The position numbers and the translations under genes were made by a program. From Betaproteobacteria bacterium (lineage in GTDB: Bacteria; Pseudomonadota; Gammaproteobacteria; Burkholderiales; Usitatibacteraceae), in the NCBI GenBank assembly GCA_016720855.1, contig JADKJU010000001.1, positions 799,501-863,500 of the forward strand: a stretch of DNA of 64,000 nucleotides. The letters run 5' to 3'. Position 1 is the stretch's first letter. Each line of letters starts with the position of its first letter. Below, piece after piece: positions 28,341 through 36,819 of this stretch. The notes under the pieces were generated by a model, which did no database searches, had not been told where the DNA came from, and saw only the letters and a program-made list of their open reading frames with translations.

Positions 28341-29417
28341 ATGAATCGAATCACCGCCATCGGCCTGGTTTCGCTCGTCGCCTACGGGGTGCTGCTCGCC
28401 ACCAAGTGGGAAGGGGCGCCCGCCCCTGTCTCCAGCCATTCCGAGGCCATTTCGGCGACCCTGCAGCCGGCCGGACAGGCGTTGCGGGGCGACGTTCACG
28501 TCCAGGCAGGCTTCGCCCGGCGTTCTTCCGGGGCAGCGAAAATCGTCTCCCCTGTCGCCGTCCAGCGACTTTCCGCTGTCGCGACGCAGTTCCGCCAGAC
28601 CCGCGACCTGAAGGCTTTCTCCGACGCCCTGCTCGCCCGCAAGGACAGCCTGGACCGCGAAGAGCGCTTCTACCTTGCCAAGGCTCTCGAGACGTGCGGA
28701 TTCGCGACGTCCATTAATGACGACCTGGCCACCGCGAGCGACAAGCGCAGGCGCCAGTTCCTCGCGAGCATCCCGGCGTCGGATCCGGAAGCCGCCAAGC
28801 GCATCGCCGCGTATGACGCGTCCGACGACACGCAGCGTTGCCTGGGCTTCCAGGGCATGCGCATCGCGCAAAAGGATATCGACGACCTGTATCGCCAGGC
28901 GAGCGAAAGCGGAGACCCGCGCGCGCAGGCCCGCATGCTGGTCGCCGAACTCAATCGCAATCTGGCCACGCCCAAGATCACTGGCGAAGCGTCCCGCACG
29001 GTGGTAGCCGACGACGTGAGCCGCATCATCAGCCTGCTCGAGACTCGCGATGCCGAGGCGATGGTGATGGTGGCGCAATTCCTCGCCCAGCACCGCCTGA
29101 TCGGCGAGTTGCGCATCGGCCCGACCGGAGAGGTTCCCGAGCCGGCATCCCTCGTCGGCGCGTTCTCGCTCGTCGCGTGCGATTTCCAGCCTACCTGCCC
29201 CGCGTTCGACCGCGAAGCGCAGCAGGCCTGTGCCTATGCGGGCTATTGCAGTGCGGGCACCTACGAAGAGCTGTTCGCCAACTTCCTCGCCTCGCCCTGG
29301 TCGTACAGCCAGGCCATGCGCTACCGCGGCGTCATCCATTCCGCGATCGAAACGCGCGACTGGGGCCTGCTCGGCCTGCAGAAGCTGAACGGCGCAAAGT
29401 CCCGAGCAGGTTCCTGA
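28341..29417 (+). CDS. Hypothetical exported or membrane-anchored protein
   Basis: I do not recognise this 358-residue protein. A single N-terminal hydrophobic stretch (ITAIGLVSLVAYGVLLA, residues about 4-20) is either an uncleaved anchor or a signal, putting the rest in the periplasm. The body is mostly helical and alanine-rich. Cysteines occur at CGFATSIN, RCLGFQGM and in a C-terminal cluster CDFQPTC and CAYAGYC, which could form disulfides in the periplasm. I start it at the ATG at 28341, since an upstream TTG at 28332 adds only three residues. The next gene begins 13 bases later. Confidence 0.78.
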   Translation: MNRITAIGLVSLVAYGVLLATKWEGAPAPVSSHSEAISATLQPAGQALRGDVHVQAGFARRSSGAAKIVSPVAVQRLSAVATQFRQTRDLKAFSDALLARKDSLDREERFYLAKALETCGFATSINDDLATASDKRRRQFLASIPASDPEAAKRIAAYDASDDTQRCLGFQGMRIAQKDIDDLYRQASESGDPRAQARMLVAELNRNLATPKITGEASRTVVADDVSRIISLLETRDAEAMVMVAQFLAQHRLIGELRIGPTGEVPEPASLVGAFSLVACDFQPTCPAFDREAQQACAYAGYCSAGTYEELFANFLASPWSYSQAMRYRGVIHSAIETRDWGLLGLQKLNGAKSRAGS

Positions 29418-29430
29418 GCCCGTTCCTCCC

Positions 29431-29736
29431 GTGGCACCCTGGTATCGCCACGACCCCGCCGAGGGCGCCGTCGTCCTTTCCATCCATGCGCAGCCGCAGG
29501 CCCGGCGCACCGAGGTCGTCGGCCTTCATGGCGAGTCGCTCAAGGTCCGCGTGGCCGCACCGGCGCTGGACAATCGCGCCAACGAGGCGCTCATCGCATT
29601 CATCGCCGAGCGCTTCGGCGTCGCGCGCCGGGACGTGACCCTGCTGTCGGGCGAAAAATCGCGGGAGAAGCGGTTGAGCGTCCGCTCCGCCGGCGTCGAT
29701 CCCGAGAAGGCACTCGCCCCGGCCGCAGCGCGCTAG
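29431..29736 (+). CDS. yggU: DUF167 (YggU/UPF0235) family protein
   Basis: A small 101-residue protein of the DUF167 family, a widely conserved alpha/beta fold of unknown function. The family motif is clear: SIHAQPQARRTEVVG, LKVRVAAPALDNRANEALI and VTLLSGEKSREKRLSV. It starts with GTG at 29431. It converges on the histone-deacetylase-family gene with a 4-base gap. Confidence 0.92.
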   Translation: MAPWYRHDPAEGAVVLSIHAQPQARRTEVVGLHGESLKVRVAAPALDNRANEALIAFIAERFGVARRDVTLLSGEKSREKRLSVRSAGVDPEKALAPAAAR

Positions 29737-29740
29737 GCGA

Positions 29741-30661
29741 TCAACCGGCGAGCACCCTCATGTGGCGCACGACGCTGCGCGCGAGAGCGCGCGTGTTGTA
29801 GCCGCCTTCCAGCGTGGAGACGATCCGTCCCCGGGCGTGGCGCTCGGCCACATCGGCGATCACGCGGGTGATCCACTCGTAATCGCCGTCCTCGAGCTCC
29901 AGGTGGGCCAGGGGATCCTCCCGGTGGGCATCGAACCCGGCCGACACCATCACCAGCTGCGGCTCGAAGCGCTCGAGGGCGGGCAGCCAGTGCCGCTCCA
30001 CCGCCTCACGGAAGTCGGCGCTGCCGGTCATGGCCGGCAAGGGTACGTTCACCAGATTCTCCCCTCGCGAATCGGCCCCGCAGAACGGGTAGTACGGATG
30101 CTGGAACGTGGAACAGAACATCACGCGCGGATCGCCCTTGAATGCGGCCTCGGTTCCATTGCCGTGGTGCACGTCGAAATCGAGGATCGCCACGCGCTCC
30201 AGACCGTGGTGAACCAGCGCGCGGGCGACCCCCACCGCGACATTGTTGAAGATGCAGAACCCCATCGCACGTCCCGGCGTGGCGTGGTGGCCCGGCGGCC
30301 GCACGGCACAGAAGGCGCGCAGGTGCTCGCCGCCGAGCACGAGATCCGTGGCGCGCGCGACTGCACCCGCAGCCCGCAGCGCGGCGGAGAGCGACATGCG
30401 GTTCATCGAGGTGTCCGGATCGAGGAACGCATAGTCATCCTCCGGCGCCGCGCCGCGAACCATCTCGATGTACTCCTCGCCGTGCACGCGCGCCAGCTCG
30501 GCCTGTGTCGCCTCCGGCGCCTCGATCTCGACAAGCTGCCCGCCGAAGCCCGAGATGTCCAGCGCATCCAGGACCGCTTTCAGGCGCTCGGGGGACTCCG
30601 GATGATGCGCTCCCATCTCATGCAGGATGCAGTGCGAATGGGTGACGAGTGCGACGGACAC
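29741..30661 (-). CDS. Histone-deacetylase-superfamily hydrolase
   Basis: This 306-residue protein is a zinc-dependent deacetylase of the class II HDAC/acetylpolyamine amidohydrolase group. The catalytic features are PPGHHATPGRAMGFCIFNNV (tandem histidines), the metal site AILDFDVHHGNGT and the C-terminal GGYN. The bacterial substrate could be an acetylated polyamine, acetoin-related protein or lysine; sequence does not decide. The GTG at 30661 is preferred because AGGGG precedes it by about 8 bases. An in-frame extension to 30769 is proline-rich and unlikely. Confidence 0.93.
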   Translation of the reverse strand: MSVALVTHSHCILHEMGAHHPESPERLKAVLDALDISGFGGQLVEIEAPEATQAELARVHGEEYIEMVRGAAPEDDYAFLDPDTSMNRMSLSAALRAAGAVARATDLVLGGEHLRAFCAVRPPGHHATPGRAMGFCIFNNVAVGVARALVHHGLERVAILDFDVHHGNGTEAAFKGDPRVMFCSTFQHPYYPFCGADSRGENLVNVPLPAMTGSADFREAVERHWLPALERFEPQLVMVSAGFDAHREDPLAHLELEDGDYEWITRVIADVAERHARGRIVSTLEGGYNTRALARSVVRHMRVLAG

Positions 30662-30820
30662 TGCGATGCCCCTGGCTGGTGGGTGGACTTCCGGTGATCG
30701 GATCGCGATCGCCTGCCCTGCGGCCGCACCGGCGGATCCCGGTGCCCATGCTATCCTGAAACGGCCCATCCTTCCGTTCCGAGTAGCCGCAAATCGGTAC
30801 CCGATTCCGGCCCCGACCCG

Positions 30821-31762
30821 ATGCTCCTAGACGCCCGCGCCCGCATTGCCCCGAACCCCGTCGAGGACGTGGTTTCCCGCGCCTCGCGCGTGATCCTCGG
30901 CAAGGAGCGCCAGATCCGCCTGGCGATGGCGTGCATCCTGGCGCGCGGCCATCTGCTGATCGAAGACGTGCCCGGGGTCGGCAAGACGACCCTCTCGCAG
31001 GCCCTGGCGCGGCTCCTGGGCCTCGACTACAAGCGCATCCAGTTCACGTCCGATCTGCTGCCCGCCGACGTGATCGGCGTCTCGATCTTCGACCGCGAGA
31101 GTTCCACGTTCCGGTTCCATCCCGGCCCCATTTTTTCCCAGATCATCCTGGCCGACGAGATCAACCGCGCGAGCCCCAAGGCACAGAGCGCGCTCCTGGA
31201 GGCGATGGAGGAGCACCAGGTCACCGCCGAGGGCGAGACGCGGCCCCTGCCGGAACCCTTCTTCGTCATCGCGACCCAGAACCCGCTGCACCAGGTGGGC
31301 ACCTTTCCGCTTCCCGAATCGCAGCTCGACCGCTTCCTCATGCGCCTTCGCCTGGGATACCCCGACGCCAAGGCCGAGCGCGAGCTCCTGAAGGGCGAGG
31401 AACGCCGCGACCTCATTTCGCATCTGGAACCGGCGATGACGGCGCCGCAGTTGCGCGAGCTGCAGCTTGCGGTGACCGCGACCCAGGTCTCGGAAGCCCT
31501 CCTGGACTACGTGCAGGCGCTCGTGGCGCACACCCGCGTGTCCCCCAAGTACTCGCAGGGTCTCTCCCCGCGCGCGGGCCTCGCGGTGCTTCACGCGGCG
31601 CAGGCCTGGGCCATGATGCAGGGGCGCAGGCAGGTGCTTCCCGAGGACGTGCAGGCCGTGCTTCCCGCCGTGGTGGGGCATCGCCTGCATGGAACGGGCG
31701 AATCGCAGAAGGGCGGTTTCGACGCCGCCGCGGACCTGCTCACCGCCGTCGCCATCCCGTGA
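30821..31762 (+). CDS. MoxR-family AAA+ ATPase
   Basis: This 313-residue MoxR ATPase is thought to act as a chaperone for its operon partners. Walker A is PGVGKTT near residue 51, Walker B is ILADEINRASPKAQSALLEAME near 110, and sensor 1 is FFVIATQNP. A C-terminal lid domain completes the family layout. It is the first gene of a MoxR-DUF58-TgpA cluster, a very common arrangement, and is 13 bases from the next start. It is divergent from the HDAC-like gene across 159 bases; TATCCT near 30752 could be a -10 element but has no good -35. Confidence 0.94.
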   Translation: MLLDARARIAPNPVEDVVSRASRVILGKERQIRLAMACILARGHLLIEDVPGVGKTTLSQALARLLGLDYKRIQFTSDLLPADVIGVSIFDRESSTFRFHPGPIFSQIILADEINRASPKAQSALLEAMEEHQVTAEGETRPLPEPFFVIATQNPLHQVGTFPLPESQLDRFLMRLRLGYPDAKAERELLKGEERRDLISHLEPAMTAPQLRELQLAVTATQVSEALLDYVQALVAHTRVSPKYSQGLSPRAGLAVLHAAQAWAMMQGRRQVLPEDVQAVLPAVVGHRLHGTGESQKGGFDAAADLLTAVAIP

Positions 31763-31775
31763 CCGCCCAGGGGCG

Positions 31776-32735
31776 ATGCTCGCCAACCTGAGGCAGCGGG
31801 TTTCCGACTGGATCTTCCGGGCGCGGGTCCCCGAGGCGCCGCCGGTCACGCTCGTCCAGCGCCGCATCTTCATCCTTCCCACCAAGCAGGGCTATCTCTT
31901 CGCCGGGGTCCTGCTCGTGCTGCTGCTCGCGTCCATCAACTACGCACTCTCGCTCGGGTTCCTCCTCACGTTCCTCCTGGCCGCGATGGGTAGCGTGGCG
32001 ATGCTGCACACCTGGCGCAACCTCTCCCAGCTCAAGCTGCGGCCGGGGCGCTGCGACGCGGTCTTCGCGGGCGATACGGCTTATTTCCGGGTCGTGCTCG
32101 AGTCGCCCTCACGGGATCGCTTCGCCGTGGCGATCCGGCGCCGCGGCGAAAGTCCCGTCTTCGCGGACGTGCGCGCCTCCGAGCCCCGGATCGCAAGCCT
32201 CGCCGTGCCTGCGCGCCGGCGCGGCCGCCTTGCCTGCGGGCGCCTGGAGATCTTCACGCGCTATCCCGTGGGCCTCTTCCACGCGTGGTCGTATTTCGAT
32301 TTCGGCCTTTCGGTCATCGTGTATCCCCGCCCCGACCCGATGGCCGGCCTGCCGCCGCAGCAGTCGCTCGCGGGCGACGACGAGGGAGTCCCCATCGCCG
32401 GCGACGAGGACTTCGCCCAATTGCGCGGCTACAACCCCGGCGACCCGCCGCGACAGATCGCATGGAAGGCACTCGCACGCGGCGGCGACCTTCTCACGAA
32501 GGAGTTCCATGCCACGGCCTCGGCCGAGCTCTGGCTCGACTGGATCGACGCGCGCGCTGCCGATCCGGAAGCCCGGCTCTCCGTCCTCGCGCACTGGGTG
32601 ATCGAGACCGAGCGGCTCGGGCAGAGCTACGGCCTGCGCCTGCCGGGCGTGTCGATCCCGCCCGGGCGGGGCGATGTGCACCGTGCGCGCTGCCTCGTGG
32701 CGCTGGCGCTGCACGGCGAAGGATCGGCATCGTGA
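31776..32735 (+). CDS. DUF58 (von Willebrand-like) membrane protein
   Basis: A 319-residue protein with two adjacent membrane segments at about 38-75 (GYLFAGVLLVLLLASINYAL and FLLTFLLAAMGSVAML). A cytoplasmic C-terminal part carries the DUF58 core EDFAQLRGYNPGDPPRQIAW and ALARGGDLLTKEF. Such proteins accompany MoxR ATPases, and their von Willebrand-like domain is thought to be the client or adaptor. Its stop overlaps the GTG of the next gene by four bases. Confidence 0.92.
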   Translation: MLANLRQRVSDWIFRARVPEAPPVTLVQRRIFILPTKQGYLFAGVLLVLLLASINYALSLGFLLTFLLAAMGSVAMLHTWRNLSQLKLRPGRCDAVFAGDTAYFRVVLESPSRDRFAVAIRRRGESPVFADVRASEPRIASLAVPARRRGRLACGRLEIFTRYPVGLFHAWSYFDFGLSVIVYPRPDPMAGLPPQQSLAGDDEGVPIAGDEDFAQLRGYNPGDPPRQIAWKALARGGDLLTKEFHATASAELWLDWIDARAADPEARLSVLAHWVIETERLGQSYGLRLPGVSIPPGRGDVHRARCLVALALHGEGSAS

Positions 32736-34705
32736 GCGGCGCGCTGCCCAACGCCGCCCTCGACGTGAGGAACGTCATGTGGCTCCTCGCGTCGATGGCG
32801 TTCGTCGTGGCGCCGCATGCGCTGAGGCTCCCGGAATGGGTGGGCGTCTTCTTCGCCCTGGTGATCGCCTGGCGGGGGTGGATCTCTTGGCGGGCGGCCC
32901 GCACTCCCCCACGCTGGCTCGTGCTGGTGCTTACCGCCGCCGCGGTGATGGCCACCTTCGTCGCCTACGGGCGGATCATGGGCCGCGACGCGGGAACCAC
33001 GCTCCTCGTCCTGATGGCGGGAATGAAGCTGCTCGAGATGAAGACCTCGCGCGAGGTGGTGCTGGCCATCCATCTCGGGTTCGTCCTCGTGATGACGAAC
33101 TTTCTCTTCTCGCAGACCATCCCGCTGGGCCTTTACATGCTCGCCTGCGTCTGGCTCTTCGTGGCCACCCTCGTGGGCTACCACCGCGGCGTCGGGCGAA
33201 CGCCCACCGTGCGCGAGCGCCTGGTGCCCGCCGGCATGCTCCTGCTGCAGGCGGTTCCGCTGATGCTCGTCTTTTTCATCCTCTTCCCGCGCGTGCAGGG
33301 GCCGCTCTGGGCGCTGCCGCAGGACGCTCGAGCGGGCGTCTCGGGGCTGTCGGACTCGATGACGCCTGGCAACATCTCGAAGCTCATCCAGTCGGAGGCG
33401 ACCGCGTTTCGCGTCGAGTTCGAGGGCGATATCCCGCCCTACAGCACGCTCTACTGGCGCGGGCCGGTGCTGTGGATCTTCGACGGGCGGACGTGGAAGG
33501 TCCCCGAGTTCAACATCACCGGCAGCCAGGACTACTCCCGCGCCGAGCGGCCGGTGCGCTATGCGGTGACGGTGGAGCCCCACGGAAAGCACTGGCTCTT
33601 CTCGCTGGACATCCCCGGGACGCTGCCGCCCGGCTCGGGCATCCGTCAAGACCTGCAGATCCGATCCGTGCGGCCGGTGGATACGCGCATGCGCTACGAG
33701 ATGACGTCCTACCTCGACTACCGCTACGGCGAGCACCTTCCGCAGTCTTTCAGGGCGCTCGCCCTCTCCTTCGACGAACGCCGCAACCCGCGCACGGTGG
33801 CGCTCGGCCGGCAGTGGGCGCGGGAGGCGGCTTCGCCTGCGGACGTCGTGAACCGCGCGATGCAGCTCTTCAACTCGCAGTTCACTTACACGCTCGAGCC
33901 GCCGCTGCTCGAATCCGCACACCCGTACGACGAGTTCCTCTTCGAGGCCAAGCGCGGCTTCTGCGAGCACTACGCGGGCAGCTTCGCGCTGCTCATGCGC
34001 GCCGCGGGCATTCCGGCCCGCATCGTGACGGGGTACCAGGGCGGCGAGGTGAACCCCCTCAACCGGGAACTCCTGGTGCGCCAGGCCGACGCGCATGCCT
34101 GGGTCGAGGTCTGGCTCGATGGCCGGGGGTGGCTGCGCATCGATCCCACGTCGGTCGTGGCGCCCGACCGTATCGACGGCGGCATCAACGCGGCGCTGGG
34201 GCCCATCGGCGTCATTCCGTCGCTCATCGCGGCCGATCGCCTGCGTATCCTGGCCAACCTCATGTTCGCGTGGGATGCGATGAACAGCCAGTGGAACCAG
34301 TGGGTGCTCGGCTACAACGTCGAGCGCCAGCGTCAGCTCCTGGCCCAACTCGGGCTGGAAATCGCGAGTTGGCAGAACCTCGCTCTCTGGCTTATCGCCG
34401 CCGCGCTGGCGGTGGGTGGCCTCGTCGGACTCGGGCTCGTGCTGCGCGACCTGCCCGTCCGCCGGGACCCCGCCGTCGTCGCCTGGGAACGTTTCTGCGC
34501 CAAGCTCGCTGCGAAGGGCCTCGTGCGCGCCGCCTGGGAGGGCCCCTTCGACTACCTCGCGCGCATCGAGACTGCGCGACCCGACATGGCCATCGAGGCA
34601 CGCCACATCACCGAGCGCTACGTCGAGGCGCGCTACGGCCCCGGCATCACCAGGCGCGAAAGCCGCGAACTGCTGGCCCGAGTGCGCCGCTTCCGGCCGG
34701 CATGA
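32732..34705 (+). CDS. tgpA: TgpA-like membrane transglutaminase/protease
   Basis: This 657-residue inner-membrane protein has a multi-helix N-terminal part (DUF3488, about 1-200), a periplasmic transglutaminase-fold domain, one more membrane helix near 555 and a cytoplasmic DUF4129 tail. The catalytic triad is present: Cys411 in GFCEHYAGSFALLMRAAGIP, His455 in DAHAWVEVW and Asp471 in RIDPTS. TgpA of Pseudomonas is essential and thought to act in the periplasm, on an unknown substrate. It starts with GTG overlapping DUF58. It ends 39 bases before the tandem repeats of element E2. Confidence 0.92.
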   Translation: MSGALPNAALDVRNVMWLLASMAFVVAPHALRLPEWVGVFFALVIAWRGWISWRAARTPPRWLVLVLTAAAVMATFVAYGRIMGRDAGTTLLVLMAGMKLLEMKTSREVVLAIHLGFVLVMTNFLFSQTIPLGLYMLACVWLFVATLVGYHRGVGRTPTVRERLVPAGMLLLQAVPLMLVFFILFPRVQGPLWALPQDARAGVSGLSDSMTPGNISKLIQSEATAFRVEFEGDIPPYSTLYWRGPVLWIFDGRTWKVPEFNITGSQDYSRAERPVRYAVTVEPHGKHWLFSLDIPGTLPPGSGIRQDLQIRSVRPVDTRMRYEMTSYLDYRYGEHLPQSFRALALSFDERRNPRTVALGRQWAREAASPADVVNRAMQLFNSQFTYTLEPPLLESAHPYDEFLFEAKRGFCEHYAGSFALLMRAAGIPARIVTGYQGGEVNPLNRELLVRQADAHAWVEVWLDGRGWLRIDPTSVVAPDRIDGGINAALGPIGVIPSLIAADRLRILANLMFAWDAMNSQWNQWVLGYNVERQRQLLAQLGLEIASWQNLALWLIAAALAVGGLVGLGLVLRDLPVRRDPAVVAWERFCAKLAAKGLVRAAWEGPFDYLARIETARPDMAIEARHITERYVEARYGPGITRRESRELLARVRRFRPA

Positions 34706-34744
34706 GCGGCCCGCTTTCGATCGATCAAGGGATCCGTGCCTGGC

Positions 34745-34848
34745 GGTCCCGCGTCGATCTCACTCGGTATTCACGTGACATGTGGTCCGGTATCGACCTC
34801 ACTAGGCATTCACCGGTCCCGTGGTCCGGTGTCGATCTCACTCGGCAA
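34745..34848. repeat. 39-base tandem repeats left of element E2
   Basis: Units starting GGTCC at 34745, 34784 and 34823 have an exact period of 39 and contain TCGAYCTCACT(C/A)GG. The last unit is cut at the palindrome. A decayed earlier unit may begin at about 34706, directly after the tgpA stop. Confidence 0.85.
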
Positions 34849-35015
34849 GAGGAAAACAAATTGGCTGGGGGTCTTTTTTGTTTTTTTTGGCCAGGTCAAA
34901 TTGCTACCGACATCGCAGTCCGAAATCTCATCGACATAGGCCATGGAGGCGACGTCAATGGCACCCTCATCTGGCCAAAAAAAAGAAAAAAACCCCCAAC
35001 CAATTTGTTTTCCTC
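34849..35015. repeat. Palindromic intergenic element E2 (copy 2 of a dispersed repeat)
   Basis: Arms at 34849-34894 (starting GAGGAAAACAAATTGG, ending TTGGCCAG) and 34971-35015 are inverted repeats differing at about three positions. The core of 76 bases lies at 34895-34970. The reverse complement of the core aligns with the E1 core along its length: both begin ATGA.GGTGC, share GTCGC and GATTTCG, and end TTGAC. E1 and E2 are therefore the same element in opposite orientation. Long T- and A-runs inside the arms would give terminator-like hairpins in both directions between tgpA and nlpD. Confidence 0.9.
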
Positions 35016-35030
35016 GGTGGCAATTTGGAG

Positions 35031-35170
35031 GTCGGACCTCAAGGAAGCGCAATGGCAACCTGGACGTCTGACCTCAAGGAAGCGCAGTGGCAACTTGGGG
35101 GTCGGACCTCCAGGAAGCTCAGCGGCAGCCTGGACGTCTGGCCTGCAGGGATCGATGGCGATCCCATCAG
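35031..35170. repeat. 35-base tandem repeats right of element E2
   Basis: Four units begin at 35031, 35066, 35101 and 35136 with an exact 35-base period. The consensus is GTCKGACCTCAAGGAAGCGC followed by AGTGGCAACYTGG. The fourth is degenerate. In reverse complement the unit matches the 36-base repeats next to E1. Together with E2 and the left repeats it fills the 477-base gap at 34706-35182; I see no gene there. Confidence 0.88.
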
Positions 35171-35182
35171 GCAGCCATCGGC

Positions 35183-36127
35183 TTACTGGGCCGGCAGCAC
35201 TCTCGCGGGATCGACGGGCTTGCCCTGGCGACGCACCTCGAAGTGCAGCTTCACCTGGTCGGCGTCGGTGGAGCCCATCTCGGCGATTCTCTGCCCGCGC
35301 TTCACTTCCTCCTGCTCCTTCACGACGATGTTGTCGTTGTGGGCGTAGGCGGAGAGCCACGTGTCGTTGTGCTTGATGATGACGAGCTTGCCGTAGCCGC
35401 GCAGACCCTGCCCCGCGTACACCACGCGACCGCCGGCGGCGGCGATGACCGGGGCGCCCTTCTTCCCGGCGATGTCGATGCCCTTGCTCGCTTCGGTAAA
35501 CGCGGAAAGCACCTTGCCCTTCACGGGCCAGATCCAGTCCACCGCCTCGCCCTGCGTGCCGGCGGACGGCCGTTCCGGCTCCGGCGCCGCAGCGGCTGGC
35601 GCGGGTGCGGTGGCTGCGGGAACGGGGACGGATTCGGGCACGGAATCGCCGGCGGAGAGCTGCGTGAGCGTCTTGTCGGAATAGGGCAGGCGCTGGGCCC
35701 GCGGCTCGACTTTCACCTTTTCCGTGTTGGCGAGCGGGCGCGCCTCGATGACCGGCGCGGTGCTCGAGAGCGGCGTAGCCACGCTTGCCGCAGGCGGCGC
35801 CGCGGCGCCCTTCGGCGCGGCGAGGAAGAGCACCTGCCCCACGCTGATCAGGTTCGGGTTGGCGATGCCGTTCCATGCCGCGAGTTCGCGGTAATCGAGG
35901 CCGTACTGCAGCGCGATGGCGACTAGCGTCTCGCCGCGCTTGACCACGTGCGTAGGCAAGGGCTTCGCGGCCGGCTTCGGGGGCGCGGGCCTGGGCGGCT
36001 CGGCCCTCGGCGGCGGCGCTGGCGTCCGCTCGACGACTGGCGCCGGCTGCCGGGTGGCGCAACCGGCGGCGAGCGCAAGGACGCCCAGCAGGACGACGGA
36101 GCGATTGATCAGGGTGCGAATGGGCAT
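35183..36127 (-). CDS. nlpD: NlpD-type lipoprotein with LysM and degenerate LytM domains
   Basis: NlpD activates the amidase AmiC during cell division from the outer membrane. The 314-residue precursor has a lipoprotein signal ending ALAAGC (Cys23), then a proline-rich stretch. A LysM domain follows (about 57-100, HVVKRGETLVAIALQYGLDY), then an alanine/proline linker, and a C-terminal M23/LytM domain (about 205-314). The LytM metal site is broken: the position of the HxxxD motif reads SKGIDIAG. This is expected for an activator, not a hydrolase. It follows pcm by 7 bases. The usual downstream rpoS is absent. Confidence 0.93.
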   Translation of the reverse strand: MPIRTLINRSVVLLGVLALAAGCATRQPAPVVERTPAPPPRAEPPRPAPPKPAAKPLPTHVVKRGETLVAIALQYGLDYRELAAWNGIANPNLISVGQVLFLAAPKGAAAPPAASVATPLSSTAPVIEARPLANTEKVKVEPRAQRLPYSDKTLTQLSAGDSVPESVPVPAATAPAPAAAAPEPERPSAGTQGEAVDWIWPVKGKVLSAFTEASKGIDIAGKKGAPVIAAAGGRVVYAGQGLRGYGKLVIIKHNDTWLSAYAHNDNIVVKEQEEVKRGQRIAEMGSTDADQVKLHFEVRRQGKPVDPARVLPAQ

Positions 36128-36134
36128 GGGATCC

Positions 36135-36764
36135 TCAGGAGATTCCCGGCAACAGGGGGACGAACCGCACCGCTTCGCGCTTCTCGTCGGTGAAGCCCGC
36201 GGGCGTGCGCTCGATCACGTGCAACCACTGGTCGTCCGTGCCCACGGGGATCACGAGGCGGCCCCCGACCGCGAGCTGTTCCTTGAGCGCCTCCGGCACG
36301 TGGCTCGCCGTGGCCGCGCAGAGAATCCCCTCATAGGGCCCGCCTTCGGGGTAGCCCCTGTGGCCATCGGCGTGCTTGAAGCGCACGTTGTAGAAGCGAA
36401 GGTCGCGCAGGTTGCGACGCGCCTTGTCCATGAGGGGTGCGATGCGCTCGAGCGAATAGACCTCCTTCACGAGCCTGGCGAGGATGGCCGTCTGGTAGCC
36501 GCACCCCGTGCCGATTTCGAGCGCCTTCGTGACGGGCCCCTTCTCGAGCAGGAGCTGCGTCATGAGCGCCACGATCGTGGGGCTCGAAATCGTCTGCCCG
36601 TGCCCGATGGGCAGCGGCGTGTCCTCGTAGGCGCGGGAAGCGATGCCGGGCTCCACGAAGAGATGGCGCGGGATCTCCAGCATGGCGGCGAGCACGCGCT
36701 CGTCCTTGATGCCGGCCTTGCGAAGCGCCTCCACCATCCGGCCGCGCGTGCGGTCGGAGGTCAT
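36135..36764 (-). CDS. pcm: Protein-L-isoaspartate O-methyltransferase
   Basis: Pcm methylates isoaspartyl residues so that damaged proteins can be repaired, using S-adenosylmethionine. The 209-residue protein carries VLAAMLEIPRHLFV, the SAM motif ALEIGTGCGYQTAILARLV, VYSLERIAPL and a post-I loop KHADGHRGYPEGGPYEGIL. I start at the ATG at 36764, preceded by CGGGAA about 6 bases upstream. An earlier GTG at 36788 is possible. It is the middle gene of surE-pcm-nlpD. Confidence 0.95.
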   Translation of the reverse strand: MTSDRTRGRMVEALRKAGIKDERVLAAMLEIPRHLFVEPGIASRAYEDTPLPIGHGQTISSPTIVALMTQLLLEKGPVTKALEIGTGCGYQTAILARLVKEVYSLERIAPLMDKARRNLRDLRFYNVRFKHADGHRGYPEGGPYEGILCAATASHVPEALKEQLAVGGRLVIPVGTDDQWLHVIERTPAGFTDEKREAVRFVPLLPGIS

Positions 36765-36819
36765 GCCGATTCCCGTGGGCGTGCTCACGATGTCGTTCCC
36801 GCCTGCGAGCCCGGGGAGA

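Noticed and set aside
8415..35170. CRISPR-like tandem repeats of 35-39 bases
   Set aside because: The units are directly contiguous with no unique spacers, they decay along the array, and no cas gene is present. They are simple tandem repeats beside palindromic elements.
35183..36127. Active M23 endopeptidase
   Set aside because: The HxxxD zinc motif is replaced (SKGID), so a regulatory NlpD role fits better than catalysis.
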